A stretch of DNA of 64,000 bases from assembly GCA_945859605.1 (NCBI GenBank), contig OX243816.1:36201307-36265306 (forward strand). Reading direction: 5' to 3'. How positions within the stretch are numbered: position 1 is the first letter of the stretch; each line of letters opens with the position of its first letter. This DNA is from Lumbricus rubellus. Lineage: Eukaryota; Annelida; Clitellata; Crassiclitellata; Lumbricidae. Position numbers and translations under genes: made by a program. A model generated the notes under the pieces. The model made no database searches, was not told where the DNA came from, and was given only the letters and a program-made list of their open reading frames with translations. Below are positions 33,901 through 43,689 of this stretch, in pieces.

Positions 33901-36900
33901 TCCATCTATTCCTCTTTCTATCGTCTCTACGCCCATCATATTCTCTTATTCTCTCTCCCCTCTGTGTCCTGCGTCTACCTGTCTACCAGCCCTTGTCTGT
34001 CTTAGTCTTACCCTCTGCCTGCTTTTCGCATCTGTAGCTTTGAGATTTGGCTGATGTTTGTCATTTTAATTACTGTCATAAGCTTAATTATACGTTACCG
34101 TACTGATGTAAGAACTTGGTCGTTTAAGGAATAAAGTGTCCAATTAGTAGTAGGTTATTTTATCATAATTCTTTAGGTTCATGTTACTATAATTGCAACT
34201 GTAAATTGAAAGCACTTAATTACTTATAAAATTATAGCAGGCCTAGTGCCAGATCTAGTTTGACTGCAGGCGTTTTCCAAATCTCTTCTGTCTAAATATT
34301 TGTCTAAACTCTAAAACAAGTAAATTCTCATAATCCTTATATTGTTTATTTTGAAGTCAGTGCAACCAAAGCCATCGTTCCGCCCGAATGCTGCTCGTTC
34401 CCGTTCACTTACAACGGAAGCAGTTACTACACTTGCGTAAAGAATTTCACGGACCCATCGGACGTCGGATGCTTCAGAGCTCAACGCTCCTGGGCAACCT
34501 GCTTATCTAAGAGTATGTAACATGATGTTTGCTTGGAAAATAACTTGCGTGATTGGTAGCCTATAGAAAGTTCTGAAAATGGTAAAACACAAAGTATACT
34601 GACTTCAGAGGCGTAGCGACCGCCCTCGGTACCCTCCGACCGAATGGGGCCCCCGTCAAGGAAGGGGCCCCTAAAAGTGCCAAAAAATGAATGAAATGAC
34701 TAAAAATAAATTTTAAAAAGGTCATCAAAATTTTGGACGGCGAATATGACATTTTCCCGAGATTGTGGCCAAAAAAGTCATCATCTTTTACGGACGGCGA
34801 ATTGATTAAATTTTCCCGACATTTTGGCCGGATGACAAAAAAATCGTCGTCAGAAATTTCGGACAATTTGCTCGGAGGGGGCCACACTCATTGTTGCTAC
34901 GGCCCTGATGTCTGTCTTGTCGCTTTAAAAGAAAATCTTGAGTTACACATGAGTTGAATGATCTTTAAGTTGAAGTACAAGCTTGATGAGGACACTTGAT
35001 GACACTTGCATTTGTTTAATTCTGTAGGTTCCCAATGACTGGTTGGCTGATCTGACTGAAATGGACCGGAATTCCATGCATCTACATAGATCTACCTTAA
35101 AACTTTCCTTTAGAAAGTTTAGACCCTCCATTTGACTGCTTGTTTTTGTCTACTTTGAAACTGGTTGCGGTTTGTCATCCCGATTGATAATACATGGGCT
35201 ATAATATATATATAATTATAAATTATATATATATACTAGCTGAACCCGGCCACGCGTTGCTGTGGCTGAAAAGAGGCTCTACCCTCCCCCTCCCCTTTGA
35301 CCTCCACCTCCCTCCCCCTCCGCTCCCTCCCCACCGTCTTCGTCCCGCTCCCTCCGCTCCTTTCCTCCGTCGCATCGTCCATGCCAAGCCCAAAAGCCGC
35401 TTTGGGAAAAGCTAGGCCTCTTTGGTAAATTAATCGCGTCTCGCTTATGACGTCACATCACTCGATCTCATTGATGTTTCGGCTGCTGTGTTTGGAGACG
35501 GCGTTTATGAAATCTGGCAGCCGTGTGGGACGTGTTTAATTTGCAAATGGCGGGCGAACGGATTGCAAAGTTCACTTTTTGTGGAAATGATTGCGTTTAT
35601 TTGGGTGAAAACACGGTGCTATTTGAATGGAAGGTTTTGGTAAATTTTCACAACAATCGGTGCGTGGCTTTCGGCGTGGTAATGCGACGAACTATTGGAA
35701 AGTTTCATTTTTATTTATATAGATATACGGCTGCCTATCTTAGTAGGCCTACCTTCTTTTACATTGCCTGTCATTGCCTAACTCGGATGTGTTCCTAGTA
35801 GACCTATACCTACCGCATCAAGAGAACAATGCTTTTATCCTTGAAATTCTACCATTATCCGTTGTGTGCTTTCAACTGAAGTAGACACTCGAGTATACGT
35901 GGCATATAATTATGATCATTGATCAATTTTATTGACTTTAACAGCATTAATTTTTAAATCCTTATACAGGTCTTCCTGTTGCGCTAAGGATGTGGTCGAA
36001 TAATTAGTTGTTTAGACAATGAGTGTATGGAAACAATGATTTGGAGACAATGATTCGGACAAAATTGCTTATAGCGCCATCGTTTCATTCTTTCTAGCCA
36101 TCAGCTATTGGAACTAGTCTACCAGGTACCGGGGTATTTGGGCGAAAGAAATTGAAATGTAAGACACATTTCAATCGCAACTTTTCCCCCAACTACGATT
36201 CATAAATACTGGCCTAACCTAGAATAACCAGTGATGTAGGACTCGAGTCCGGCAAAAGACTCGAGTCCGACTCGAGACCGATTTTCTGCGGACTCGGACT
36301 CGGGCTGTCAGGACTCGGACTTGGACTCGGACTCGAAGCCCTGGACTCGAAATTTGACTCGGTGACTCGGTTTCCGAGTCACGAATTCTCCGTGGAGCAG
36401 GCCATTTTGTATTGCCACAACCAATTAAGTCTGCTCTCTTGATCAATCAAGTGACTCAACTCAAACAAAGGAACCCTTTTAGCCTGCGGGTTTAAGTTCA
36501 TAATGAAACAACCTGACATTGAAATTATGTCACGGATGGCTGGGCACCGCTGAATATAGGCGAGGGAAGGTAATTACAGGTTTATTTGATGTATAGTCGG
36601 TGTTGGGTTACGGGAGGGGCTAGTTGAAATATTTGAACATGAGCTTATAATAAGCTTACATACAATAGGCCTGCACAAACAATACCAGGCATTCATGGCA
36701 TGCAAAGGTCTATATCGAGTTTGATATTTCGACACCTCAATTGACTTGGCATTAATATGCTGATCTGATCGAACATAGACTTCTAGTCTATCGAAATGTT
36801 TATGGTAAGACCGTAAGACAAATGAGGATAGGAGGTTGGATCGAGGTGTCTACTGGCTACTTGTGGCTATTAGAACTTCTCTCAACAAGGAATCGGGCAC

Positions 36901-39416
36901 AGAGGTTTAGGCCTACTTAGAGCAGGTCACGAAGTTTGTATACTTAGGAGGGCTAATAACAGAGGATGGAAAATGTACGGAGGACATCAAGAGAAGGATC
37001 GGCCTAGCATGTGCGGTATTTGGTACACTGGGCAAAATGTGGAGGACAAAGAGCATCTCGATCAAAACCAAGATGAAACTCTATGAAACCTTAGTGGTAC
37101 CAGTACTGCTGTATGGTTCAGAGTGCTGGTGTCTGCGTAGAGAAGACGAGAGAAGATTGCTGGTGGCTGAAATGGGTTGGCTGAGGAGAATCAAGGGCAG
37201 AAGCAGGAGAGAGAGAATCAGGAACGAGAAGACAAGAGAGGAGCTGGGCGCAGAAGAAACGGTAGTGGAAAGAATCAGGAAAAGACGGCTCAGATGGGTC
37301 GGTCATGTGGAGCGTATGGAGGGAAAAAGACTACCACTCGCGGCCCTGCACGGGCATATAGAAGGAGAGAGAAGCAGAGGAAGACAACCAAAGACCTGGA
37401 TGGACAACGTCAGAGAGGATCTGAAGATGATGGATATCAGTATGCCAAGAGCAAAGGATCTCATCAGAAATAGACAAGTCTGGAGAAGTCATGTGAAAGC
37501 CTCATCGTCGTCGCACGACTGACGGAAGAGAGAAAGAAAGAAGAAGGCATACATCTCCATTAATAGATCAGATACGGTAGGCTACTACATAATTGGAGGA
37601 TTGCAACGTGCGGGCAAGGTCGTAACACTTAGTTGGTCTGTGTTGGGGGTATTGGAGTAGCTGATATTATCACAGTGAATAGACGCCATTTCCCAAAACC
37701 ACAGATTCCGAACATTTACTAGAGTAGGCCTAGAGGCATTGATGATGGGTGGCAGTTTTTGGCCCCAAATCTCAACATAAAAGACTTCACAAGATGCGCT
37801 GTTGAACTTAATTGTGTTTTGTCAGTGTAAGGATATTTGTATCCATGCATTTCATTGCGCCAGATTATCAAAAAACGTTATCTAATTCAGTATTTTTAAA
37901 GTTCAATTCTGATAAATTACACTTAAAATACCATTAGCATAATTAGTGTTGATATTTTTTCTATGTCATTATGTTGAGTGGATCTTGATGTTACTGGACT
38001 CGGACTCGATCCTTAGTGACTCGGACTCGGACTCGAACTCCTTTGGACTCGGACTCGACTCGGACTCGGCTTAGCAGGACTCGGACTCGGCCCAGGTGGA
38101 CTCGACTACATCACTGAGAATAACAATAGTCTGCAATTTTTTATATGCTAGTAAAAACTATTAGCAAGGAACTTACATGCGATGTTATTCACAGTAGCCT
38201 ACATGATCAATGTCGGAGAGACTACTCTCATCTATAGTAGTAGACAAATAATGTCTGATAGGCATAAAATGTCACTTAAGCAATTAGCAATGGCAGACAA
38301 GGTTGCTGCAATCAGTGATGGCGATGAGATTTCTGTTGTGAACGCCGCTACAGTCCAGCGTCACAATTTTGTCTAAATTTACTGCAAAAATGTAACAGCT
38401 ATTGGAGCAAATGTGTGTTTTGTTACGATGTGCATGGCATCACAGACTGTCTTAGTAATATTAGATTATGCAGTGACGTAGCCAAGAATTTATGATTGCG
38501 GGGTTTTATGGCCTGGCCGGATTCCCTTCCTGACACCAACCCAACAGTATTACAGTAAATAAAAATGGAATAAAGTAAGAAAAACAATTACTACAAACAA
38601 TTGTTTTATCTTATTTAAGTCGATAAATAGCCTTTAAAAAACCTTTTCCTAAGCCAATGAGGGTGGGTTCAACCCCCAAACCCCTTGTCTACGCCACTGA
38701 GATTGTGACGTTTTCGTAAAAAAAGTGACACGTGCATCGAGTGAAATTGAATGTGCCTCTCCGTAGCAATAAAAACCTATGTTATATTATGTTATGTAGA
38801 CTACAAGGCTAATTACATCAGTCACAACTTGACGATTCCGAATATCGCTCAACCAGTTCCATCGACATTCATTCATGGATGGTTGATCATCCAGAGAAAT
38901 GTTCCAGACAACGGTTCAATATTCAACAGACCGTGGATCGACTACAGAAATGGTTTTGGAGATCCAGCTGGAAAATACTTCTGGTTCGGAAACGAGAAAC
39001 TCTATCAACTGCTGTCAAGTGGAAACTGGAAGTTAAGAGTGGAAGTCAAGTCAAACGATACAGGGAAATGGTATTCGGCCGAGTACGAGTCTTGCCGAAT
39101 GACTGACGAAGCTAGTAAGTATGTCATAGTCGTGGCCGGATACACAGGAGATGCGGGAGATGCATTCAATGTTGTAAGCAATAGCTCCAGGAAGATAAGT
39201 GGAATGAAATTCACCACAATCGATAGCGACAATGACCACGCTGCGCCTACCGTAAATTGTGCCAATACTGCAGGTGGTTGGTGGTGGAATTCTTGCGGAA
39301 CGTCCTGCCTGAATTCATACACGCCAACTGGTAACACCTGGGTAACTCTTCAGCCACTTCGTCTTGCCCCTACTTCCTACGTTTCTAGCGGGCGAATGAT
39401 GATAAAGAAAAACTGA
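30663..39416 (+). CDS. Gene C: secreted PAN/FN2-like/fibrinogen-related protein
   Basis: Exons are 30663-30965, 33721-33757, 34357-34512 and 38800-39416, introns GT..AG with phases 0, 1 and 1. The joined frame is 1113 nt, or 370 residues. Module order is as in genes A and B. The FReD contains FNRPWIDYRNGFGDPAGKYFWFGNEK in two blocks, AEYESCRMTDE with an extra cysteine where A and B have Phe, a DSDND calcium-loop-like stretch and NC..GGWWWNSCGTSCLN with another extra cysteine. The two additional cysteines might pair; this is inference. Introns are swollen by nested transposons (31331-33636) and by a Helitron, hAT-like elements and an RTE fragment (34616-38699). No Gly/Tyr-rich gene follows this copy. 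Confidence 0.85.
31838..33261 (+). mobile_element. Tc1-type element with broken transposase, itself split by a Helitron
   Basis: Left end TAGGGTGTCCAATAAGTTCG and right end CGAACTTATTGGACACCCTG are inverted copies, flanked by TA. The transposase start (ATG 32072, KIADVQLRSKAAILDEEGYS) is interrupted at 32147 by a Helitron and continues at 32572. It then shows GRPKILTRTAIKIIKKAKYR (second helix-turn-helix), and near 32950 WSPNSPDLSTIENLW around the last catalytic residue. Frameshifts and a stop remain even without the Helitron, and part of the catalytic core is missing. A dead copy. Confidence 0.85.
32148..32571 (+). mobile_element. Small non-autonomous Helitron, copy 1
   Basis: It starts TCTATATAAATAAAAATGAA and ends with the hairpin GCCAC..GTGGC followed after about ten bases by CTAG. 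The insertion is between A and T with no target duplication. It splits the Tc1 transposase; the transposase frame continues in register across the insertion point. A second copy lies at 35236-35723. Confidence 0.85.
33721..33757 (+). CDS. Gene C micro-exon 2 (37 nt)
   Basis: Acceptor 'ctttttgtag', donor GGAG|GTTTGT. Encodes RNDPTDDGFCDG plus one base, phase 0 to 1. Confidence 0.8.
34357..34512 (+). CDS. Gene C exon 3: fibronectin type II-like module
   Basis: 156 nt, phase 1 at both ends, donor TAAGA|GTATGT. The start PPECCSFPF and the final SWATC are conserved. Confidence 0.75.
34616..34907. mobile_element. hAT-like MITE (CAGRGSCGTAGC termini)
   Basis: Left end CAGAGGCGTAGCGACC and right end GTTGCTACGGCCCTG are inverted copies, with 'cctccga' and its inverse further in. 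The inside contains 'ttttcccgacattttggccg' and AAAAAAG-TCATCA stretches shared with other MITEs here. No clear 8-bp duplication remains. Confidence 0.65.
35236..35723 (-). mobile_element. Small non-autonomous Helitron, copy 2
   Basis: On the minus strand it starts TCTATATAAATAAAAATGAA at 35723 and ends in the same GCCAC..GTGGC hairpin plus CTAG at 35236, inserted between A and T. The body is similar to the copy at 32148-32571 with variations in a C/T-rich segment. Confidence 0.85.
36229..38116. mobile_element. hAT-like element with GACTCG subterminal arrays
   Basis: Ends CAGTGATGTAG and CTACATCACTG are perfect inverted copies. The 8-bp duplication AGAATAAC flanks them (36221-36228, 38117-38124). 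Both ends carry dense GGACTCG repeats (36240-36390 and 37990-38105), probably transposase binding sites. No transposase was seen; the inside instead carries an RTE-like LINE fragment (36917-37522). Located in intron 3 of gene C. Confidence 0.9.
36917..37522 (+). pseudogene. RTE-type LINE C-terminal fragment
   Basis: A continuous frame encodes FVYLGGLITEDGKCTEDIKR, KMKLYETLVVPVLLYGSECW, RLRWVGHVERM and a RGRQPKTWMDNVREDL end, the typical C-terminus of RTE-clade polyproteins. The catalytic reverse transcriptase core is absent. It lies inside the hAT-like element. Confidence 0.85.
38471..38699. mobile_element. Short hAT-like MITE
   Basis: Ends CAGTGACGTAG and CTACGCCACTG are inverted copies. 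The flanks AGATTATG (38463-38470) and AGATTGTG (38700-38707) are an 8-bp duplication with one change. A related partial end with CAGTGGCGTAGACAAGGGGG stands at 23496 in intron 1 of gene B. Confidence 0.75.
38800..39416 (+). CDS. Gene C exon 4: fibrinogen-related domain
   Basis: 617 nt, acceptor 'tgttatgtag', one codon longer than in genes A and B within the DNDH/AAPT loop. Ends RMMIKKN and TGA. Confidence 0.9.
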
Positions 39417-39894
39417 TCGACTACGCTATGAGAGTTAGCCCTACATTGAAAACATTAATTTTAATATCTGTAAGTGACGAATCATGACAGATGACATAAA
39501 TGTCTTGCGAGACACGCGTAGAAATATTAAAGAACAAAATCGCTTTGATGAATAGGCTGACAAATTAACGGCACGTCCATAGAGATTAAAAGTCTCTGCG
39601 TATAAATAGGCAACCAATTTTCCCAGTAATAGCGGAGCCTTAGACAAAACAGCAATGCACTCTTCTGCCGAAGTGGCTCAAGACATGTAGACCTAATTCG
39701 CACTGGTCATTACACGTTAAATTCAATCTTTGTGTCATTATTAATTATGCATAACAGTATCTTTTCGAATGGCTTAGCTTAGAGTTTTAAAGAGGTTTGT
39801 GTTGGACTAGCCTAGGCCTACTTGTACGATGTACATGCATGCCTACATGACATTGTAGCCTCGCTTAGATAACGATTAACGAGACAAAATAATT
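39417..39894. other. Gene C 3' flank
   Basis: The first bases partly resemble the flanks of genes A and B. No gene or element end is recognised. Confidence 0.4.
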
Positions 39895-40207
39895 TCTAAA
39901 GACAAAACTTGCAGTCAGCAAATGAAAAGGTTACATGCCAAAGCAGAAGAACAAAAAACTAAAAAGAGAACACAACCAACAACTAAAATGACTATGAACG
40001 AAAACGAGTAAGAAATAACTTAAATAACAGCGAGAACGAAAGAGGAAAAACATAGCCTAGCTAAGAACGAAAACGAATAGAAATACTAAAACTAAAAACG
40101 AGAACATCTAAGAATAATAAATAAATAAAAGAATGACAACGAAAATAAAGAATATAAAGAATGAAAAAGACTAACAAAGAAAAATACTAAGAACATAAAT
40201 AACAAAA
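39895..40207. repeat. Degenerate GAACGAAAAC-type repeat, left part
   Basis: Purine-rich DNA with recurrent 'aagaacgaaaacga', 'aactaaaa' and 'gaaataactta' words. The same kind of sequence resumes at 51585-52600, on the other side of the 11.4-kb hAT-like element, so it is one array split by that insertion. Confidence 0.7.
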
Positions 40208-40499
40208 AATACGACCAGTGGCGTAACAACTGAGCCCGGGGCCCGTGGACATTCTCAGCTTGGGGCCCATATCCATTAACGGGACTAAACAGTAAAAATA
40301 ATGAAACGGCTATTTTAAAAACAAGAGCGCCTGTTATATCTGAAGTACCGTAGCCTAATTTTGGTAGCGCAATAGTATATAATTATGCCTACTGGTGAGT
40401 TTTCGTAAAGTTTCGCTTTATAAATGTCAGTATTAAACGCTGTCATCAATAATCCATTGTTAAGGCACATTAATGGTTCAATGCAAAACAAGAAAACGG

Positions 40500-41090
40500 T
40501 TCCACGACAACTGGTCTACAGACAACTCGTCTAACGACAACTGGCCAAGGCCTACAGACAACTCGTATTGATGAAATAGAAACTGGATTTATGAAAAACT
40601 TTAAATGGTTTTCTAGCTTAAATGGAAGCTGGAGCTGCTGGACTGATGATTTTCATTCATTTATTTCAACTTGCATCCAGCTTCTATAGGTTAATATAGC
40701 CTAAGTTCTATTTCATATCTAAAAATACCTCATGCAGCTTATATTTCTCGTTCGTTATTTTCGTCAATACAGCTTCGATTTAAGATATAAAAATATCTTA
40801 ATCCAGTTTTCATTTTAAAAGCTTTTTTGTCAATCCAGCTTCTATTTTATCTGAAATTTATCCCTTCATCCTGCTTCTATTTCTCATGCATTAATTTCGT
40901 CAATCTAGTTTCTTTTTCACCTGTAAAAGAGCCTTCATTGAGCTTCCATTTCTCTTGCGTTTTTAATCAATCCATCCTCCATTTCAACTCTAACAAAACT
41001 TTGACCCAGCTTCCATTTCTCAAGCGCTGGACCAGTTGTATGTAGACCGGTTGTCGTTAGACCAGCTGTCTATAGACCAGTTGACGTGAC
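40500..41090. mobile_element. MITE with ACAACTGGTCTA repeats at both ends
   Basis: The left 'acgacaactggtctacagac' and 'ctaacgacaactgg' recur inverted at 41030-41088 ('accggttgtcgttagacca', 'agaccagttgacgtgac'). The centre is AT-rich with repeated 'cagcttctatttc' words. Target duplication not resolved. Confidence 0.6.
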
Positions 41091-41115
41091 ACCCATACAA
41101 AGGTTCATAGTACAT

Positions 41116-41715
41116 ACACACATACGTGTCTGTAATGTAGACTCACTGTGGTCTGTAGTTCTTCATAGAATTACTTCATGAATTTGGCTCGTTTCTTACT
41201 CCCAGAACTGTAAGTGCGTTTCATGGCATTCATCTTACAATTACGATGATTATTTTCGTTTAGGCACCGGTGTCACGAAATAGAGTATCCCCGTATTAAT
41301 CGTATCCCCCCCAAAAGAGGAAAAGTCAAAAAGCCACTTCCGCGTGAATTTATTTCTTGCAAATTAATTTTCATCTGCTTTGTTTTGACCAATGGCACTA
41401 ACGGGTATGTTTATTTTTTTATTTTGATAATTTTTGCTTTGGTTTTAGAGCACTTAAAACTTTTGAAACACTTAAAACCACTTAGAGTCACTAAATAATT
41501 TCGAGTTGCCTTTCTCTGAACATTGCTTAGGACACTTAAAACAATTAGAGTGACTTTAAATTTTGATTAGAGAATAAATATTTCAATTATACGCATTTTT
41601 CAAAAAATGGGATAGAATGGTTTATCCCCCCGGATAGTCTAGACCGGTTAATTCCATCCGGGGGGATAGACTAATTCATCCCCCCGGATAGCTTTCTGGG
41701 AGGATAATCCTTTTC
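41116..41715. repeat. 600-bp direct repeat X, copy 1
   Basis: Same length as, and to my reading identical with, 50173-50772. It contains a MITE-like segment beginning CCGGTGTCACGAAA at 41267 whose right end is cut off here at 41715. Confidence 0.85.
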
Positions 41716-41769
41716 AAAGTTTCTTTTTTTTTGCAAAGTTGAAGTTTGGGGAGGCTATTTTTAGCCTAC

Positions 41770-42180
41770 GTCCCCGACCTCTGAGGCGTGGCCTAACGAC
41801 CCCGACCTCGGAGGCGTGGCCTAACGACCCCGACTCCAGGAGGCGTGGCCTAACGACCCGACCCCGGGAGGCGTGGCCTAACGACCCCGACTCCAGGAGG
41901 CGTGGCCTAACGACCCGATCCCGGGAGGCGTGGCCTAACGACCCCGACCCCGGGAGGCGTGGCCTAACGACCCGACCCCGGGAGGCGTGGCCTAACGACC
42001 CCGACCTCGGAGGCGTGGCCTAACGACCCCGACCTCGGAGGCGTGGCTTAACGACCCCGACCCCAGCAGGCGTGGCCTAACGACCTTAGCCTAGCGACCC
42101 CAGGAGGCGTGGCCTAACGACCCCGACCTCGGAGGCGTGGCTTAACGACCCCGACCCCAGGAGGCGTGGCCTGACGACCT
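41770..42180. repeat. GGAGGCGTGGCCTAACGACC tandem array in the 5' LTR
   Basis: About 15 units of 26-30 bases upstream of the TATA box. Each contains GGCGTGGC, similar to a GC-box/KLF-type site, so the array may act as an enhancer; this is inference. Confidence 0.75.
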
Positions 42181-42197
42181 TAGCCTACGCGGTAGCG

Positions 42198-42205
42198 TAT
42201 ATAAG
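42198..42205 (+). promoter_or_regulatory. LTR TATA box
   Basis: TATATAAG follows the GGCGTGG array. The same box is at 48906-48913 in the 3' LTR. Confidence 0.7.
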
Positions 42206-42499
42206 AAAGCTCGTGTCGCTGTTGCGGGGCAGACGAATGGCCTGGTGAAGAACGCCTAAACCGCGTAGTAGTCAGGCTAAATGATCTGGCTTGACGGACG
42301 GTAAAACGTTTGTTGAGTGATACTATTGTGAAGGGAGTAAAGCCTGAACCTGAGCCTCGAGCTTTGAACTCGGCCTCTTCGGGTATTCCTTCACGGGACT
42401 GAGGTGCGGCCTCCGACTACCGCAACCTAGCTGACGGACGGAGCTGCTACGACGACGGTCGACGCGCAGGGAGACCGAGATAGAGGAAAACGAGTAAGC

Positions 42500-43365
42500 C
42501 GAGAGCTGACGGTCTGTCCTGCCTTCGGCGACGGTCTGTGGCTGGTGCTGCAGGGACAGAACTGACGGTCTGTCCTGCCTTCGACTACGATTCACGCCTG
42601 GTGCTGCAGGGACAGAACTGACGGTCTGTCCTGCCTTCGACTACGATTCACGCCTGGTGCCGCAGGGACAGAACTGACGGTCTGTCCTGCCTTCGACTAC
42701 GATTCACGCCTGGTGCTGCAGGGACAGAACTGACGGTCTGTCCTGCCTTCGACTACGATTCACGGCTGGTGCTGCAGGGACAGAACTGACGGTCTGTCCT
42801 GCCTTCGACTACGACCCACGGCTGGTGCTGCAGGGACAGAACTGACGGTCTGTCCTGCCTTCGACTACGATTCACGCCTGGTGCCGCAGGGACAGAACTG
42901 ACGGTCTGTCCTGCCTTCGACTACGATTCACGGCTGGTGCTGCAGGGACAGAACTGACGGTCTGTCCTGCCTTCGACTACGATTCACGCCTGGTGCTGCA
43001 GGGACAGAACTGACGGTCTGTCCTGCCTTCGACTACGATTCACGGCTGGTGCTGCAGGGACAGAACTGACGGTCTGTCCTGCCTTCGACTACGATTCACG
43101 GCTGGTGCTGCAGGGACAGAACTGACGGTCTGTCCTGCCTTCGACTACGACCCACGGCTGGTGCTGCAGGGACAGAACTGACGGTCTGTCCTGCCTTCGA
43201 CTACGATTCACGGCTGGTGCTGCAGGGACAGAACTGACGGTCTGTCCTGCCTTCGACTACGACCCACGGCTGGTGCTGCAGGGACAGAACTGACGGTCTG
43301 TCCTGCCTTCGACTACGATTCACGCCTGGTGCTGCAGGGACAGAACTGACGGTCTGTCCTGCCTT
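42500..43365. repeat. 56-bp minisatellite in the 5' LTR (14 full units)
   Basis: Units read GACGGTCTGTCCTGCCTTCG, then ACTACGATTCACG(C/G)CTGG and TGC(T/C)GCAGGGACAGAACT. Variants differ at a few fixed sites. The 3' LTR has 11 units in the same variant order with three internal ones missing. Confidence 0.9.
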
Positions 43366-43637
43366 CAACGACGGTCGGCGGTTGGAGCTGCTTCGACGAC
43401 GGTCTGCGGTTGGTGCCGCAGGGACGGAACTGACGGTCCGTCCTGCCTTCGACGCCGGTCCACGGCCGGTTCTGCAGGGACCCCGGTTGTTCCGAACCAG
43501 TACGCTCAAGCCTAGTCGGCTAGCCCTTGGTTCACCGCCAAGGCCTTATCCAGCGGACAATTCCACGATACCCGAACGACTGGAGCTGAAACTCGCATCC
43601 TGGTGAACTTTCGCTCAGCCCTAGTCCGTTACAAACT

Positions 43638-43655
43638 GGTACCAGAAGTGGGGTG
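43638..43655 (+). other. Putative tRNA primer binding site
   Basis: TGGTACCAGAAGTGGGGT begins four bases after the 5' LTR. It would pair with a tRNA 3' end ..CCACTTCTGGTACCA, most like a leucine tRNA. Confidence 0.6.
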
Positions 43656-43689
43656 TTTGAAAAGAACGACAACTCGTGAAACTGCAACA

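Larger units (their letters stand above)
41737..43633 (+). mobile_element. 5' LTR of a Ty3/gypsy-like retrotransposon
   Basis: 1897 bp, ending ..CCGTTACA. It has about 15 tandem copies of a GGAGGCGTGGCCTAACGACC unit, a TATA box (42198-42205), and 14 copies of a 56-bp minisatellite. The first base is A where the 3' LTR has the canonical T. Apart from three extra minisatellite units it matches the 3' LTR closely, so the insertion is young. Confidence 0.85.

Noticed and set aside
41739..42023. Open frame with repeated EAWPNDP
   Set aside because: It translates the GGCGTGGCCTAACGACC array in the LTR promoter region and is repeated identically in the 3' LTR.
42500..43365. CRISPR-like array of regular repeats
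   Set aside because: The 56-bp units are contiguous without unique spacers and lie in an LTR of a eukaryotic retrotransposon.
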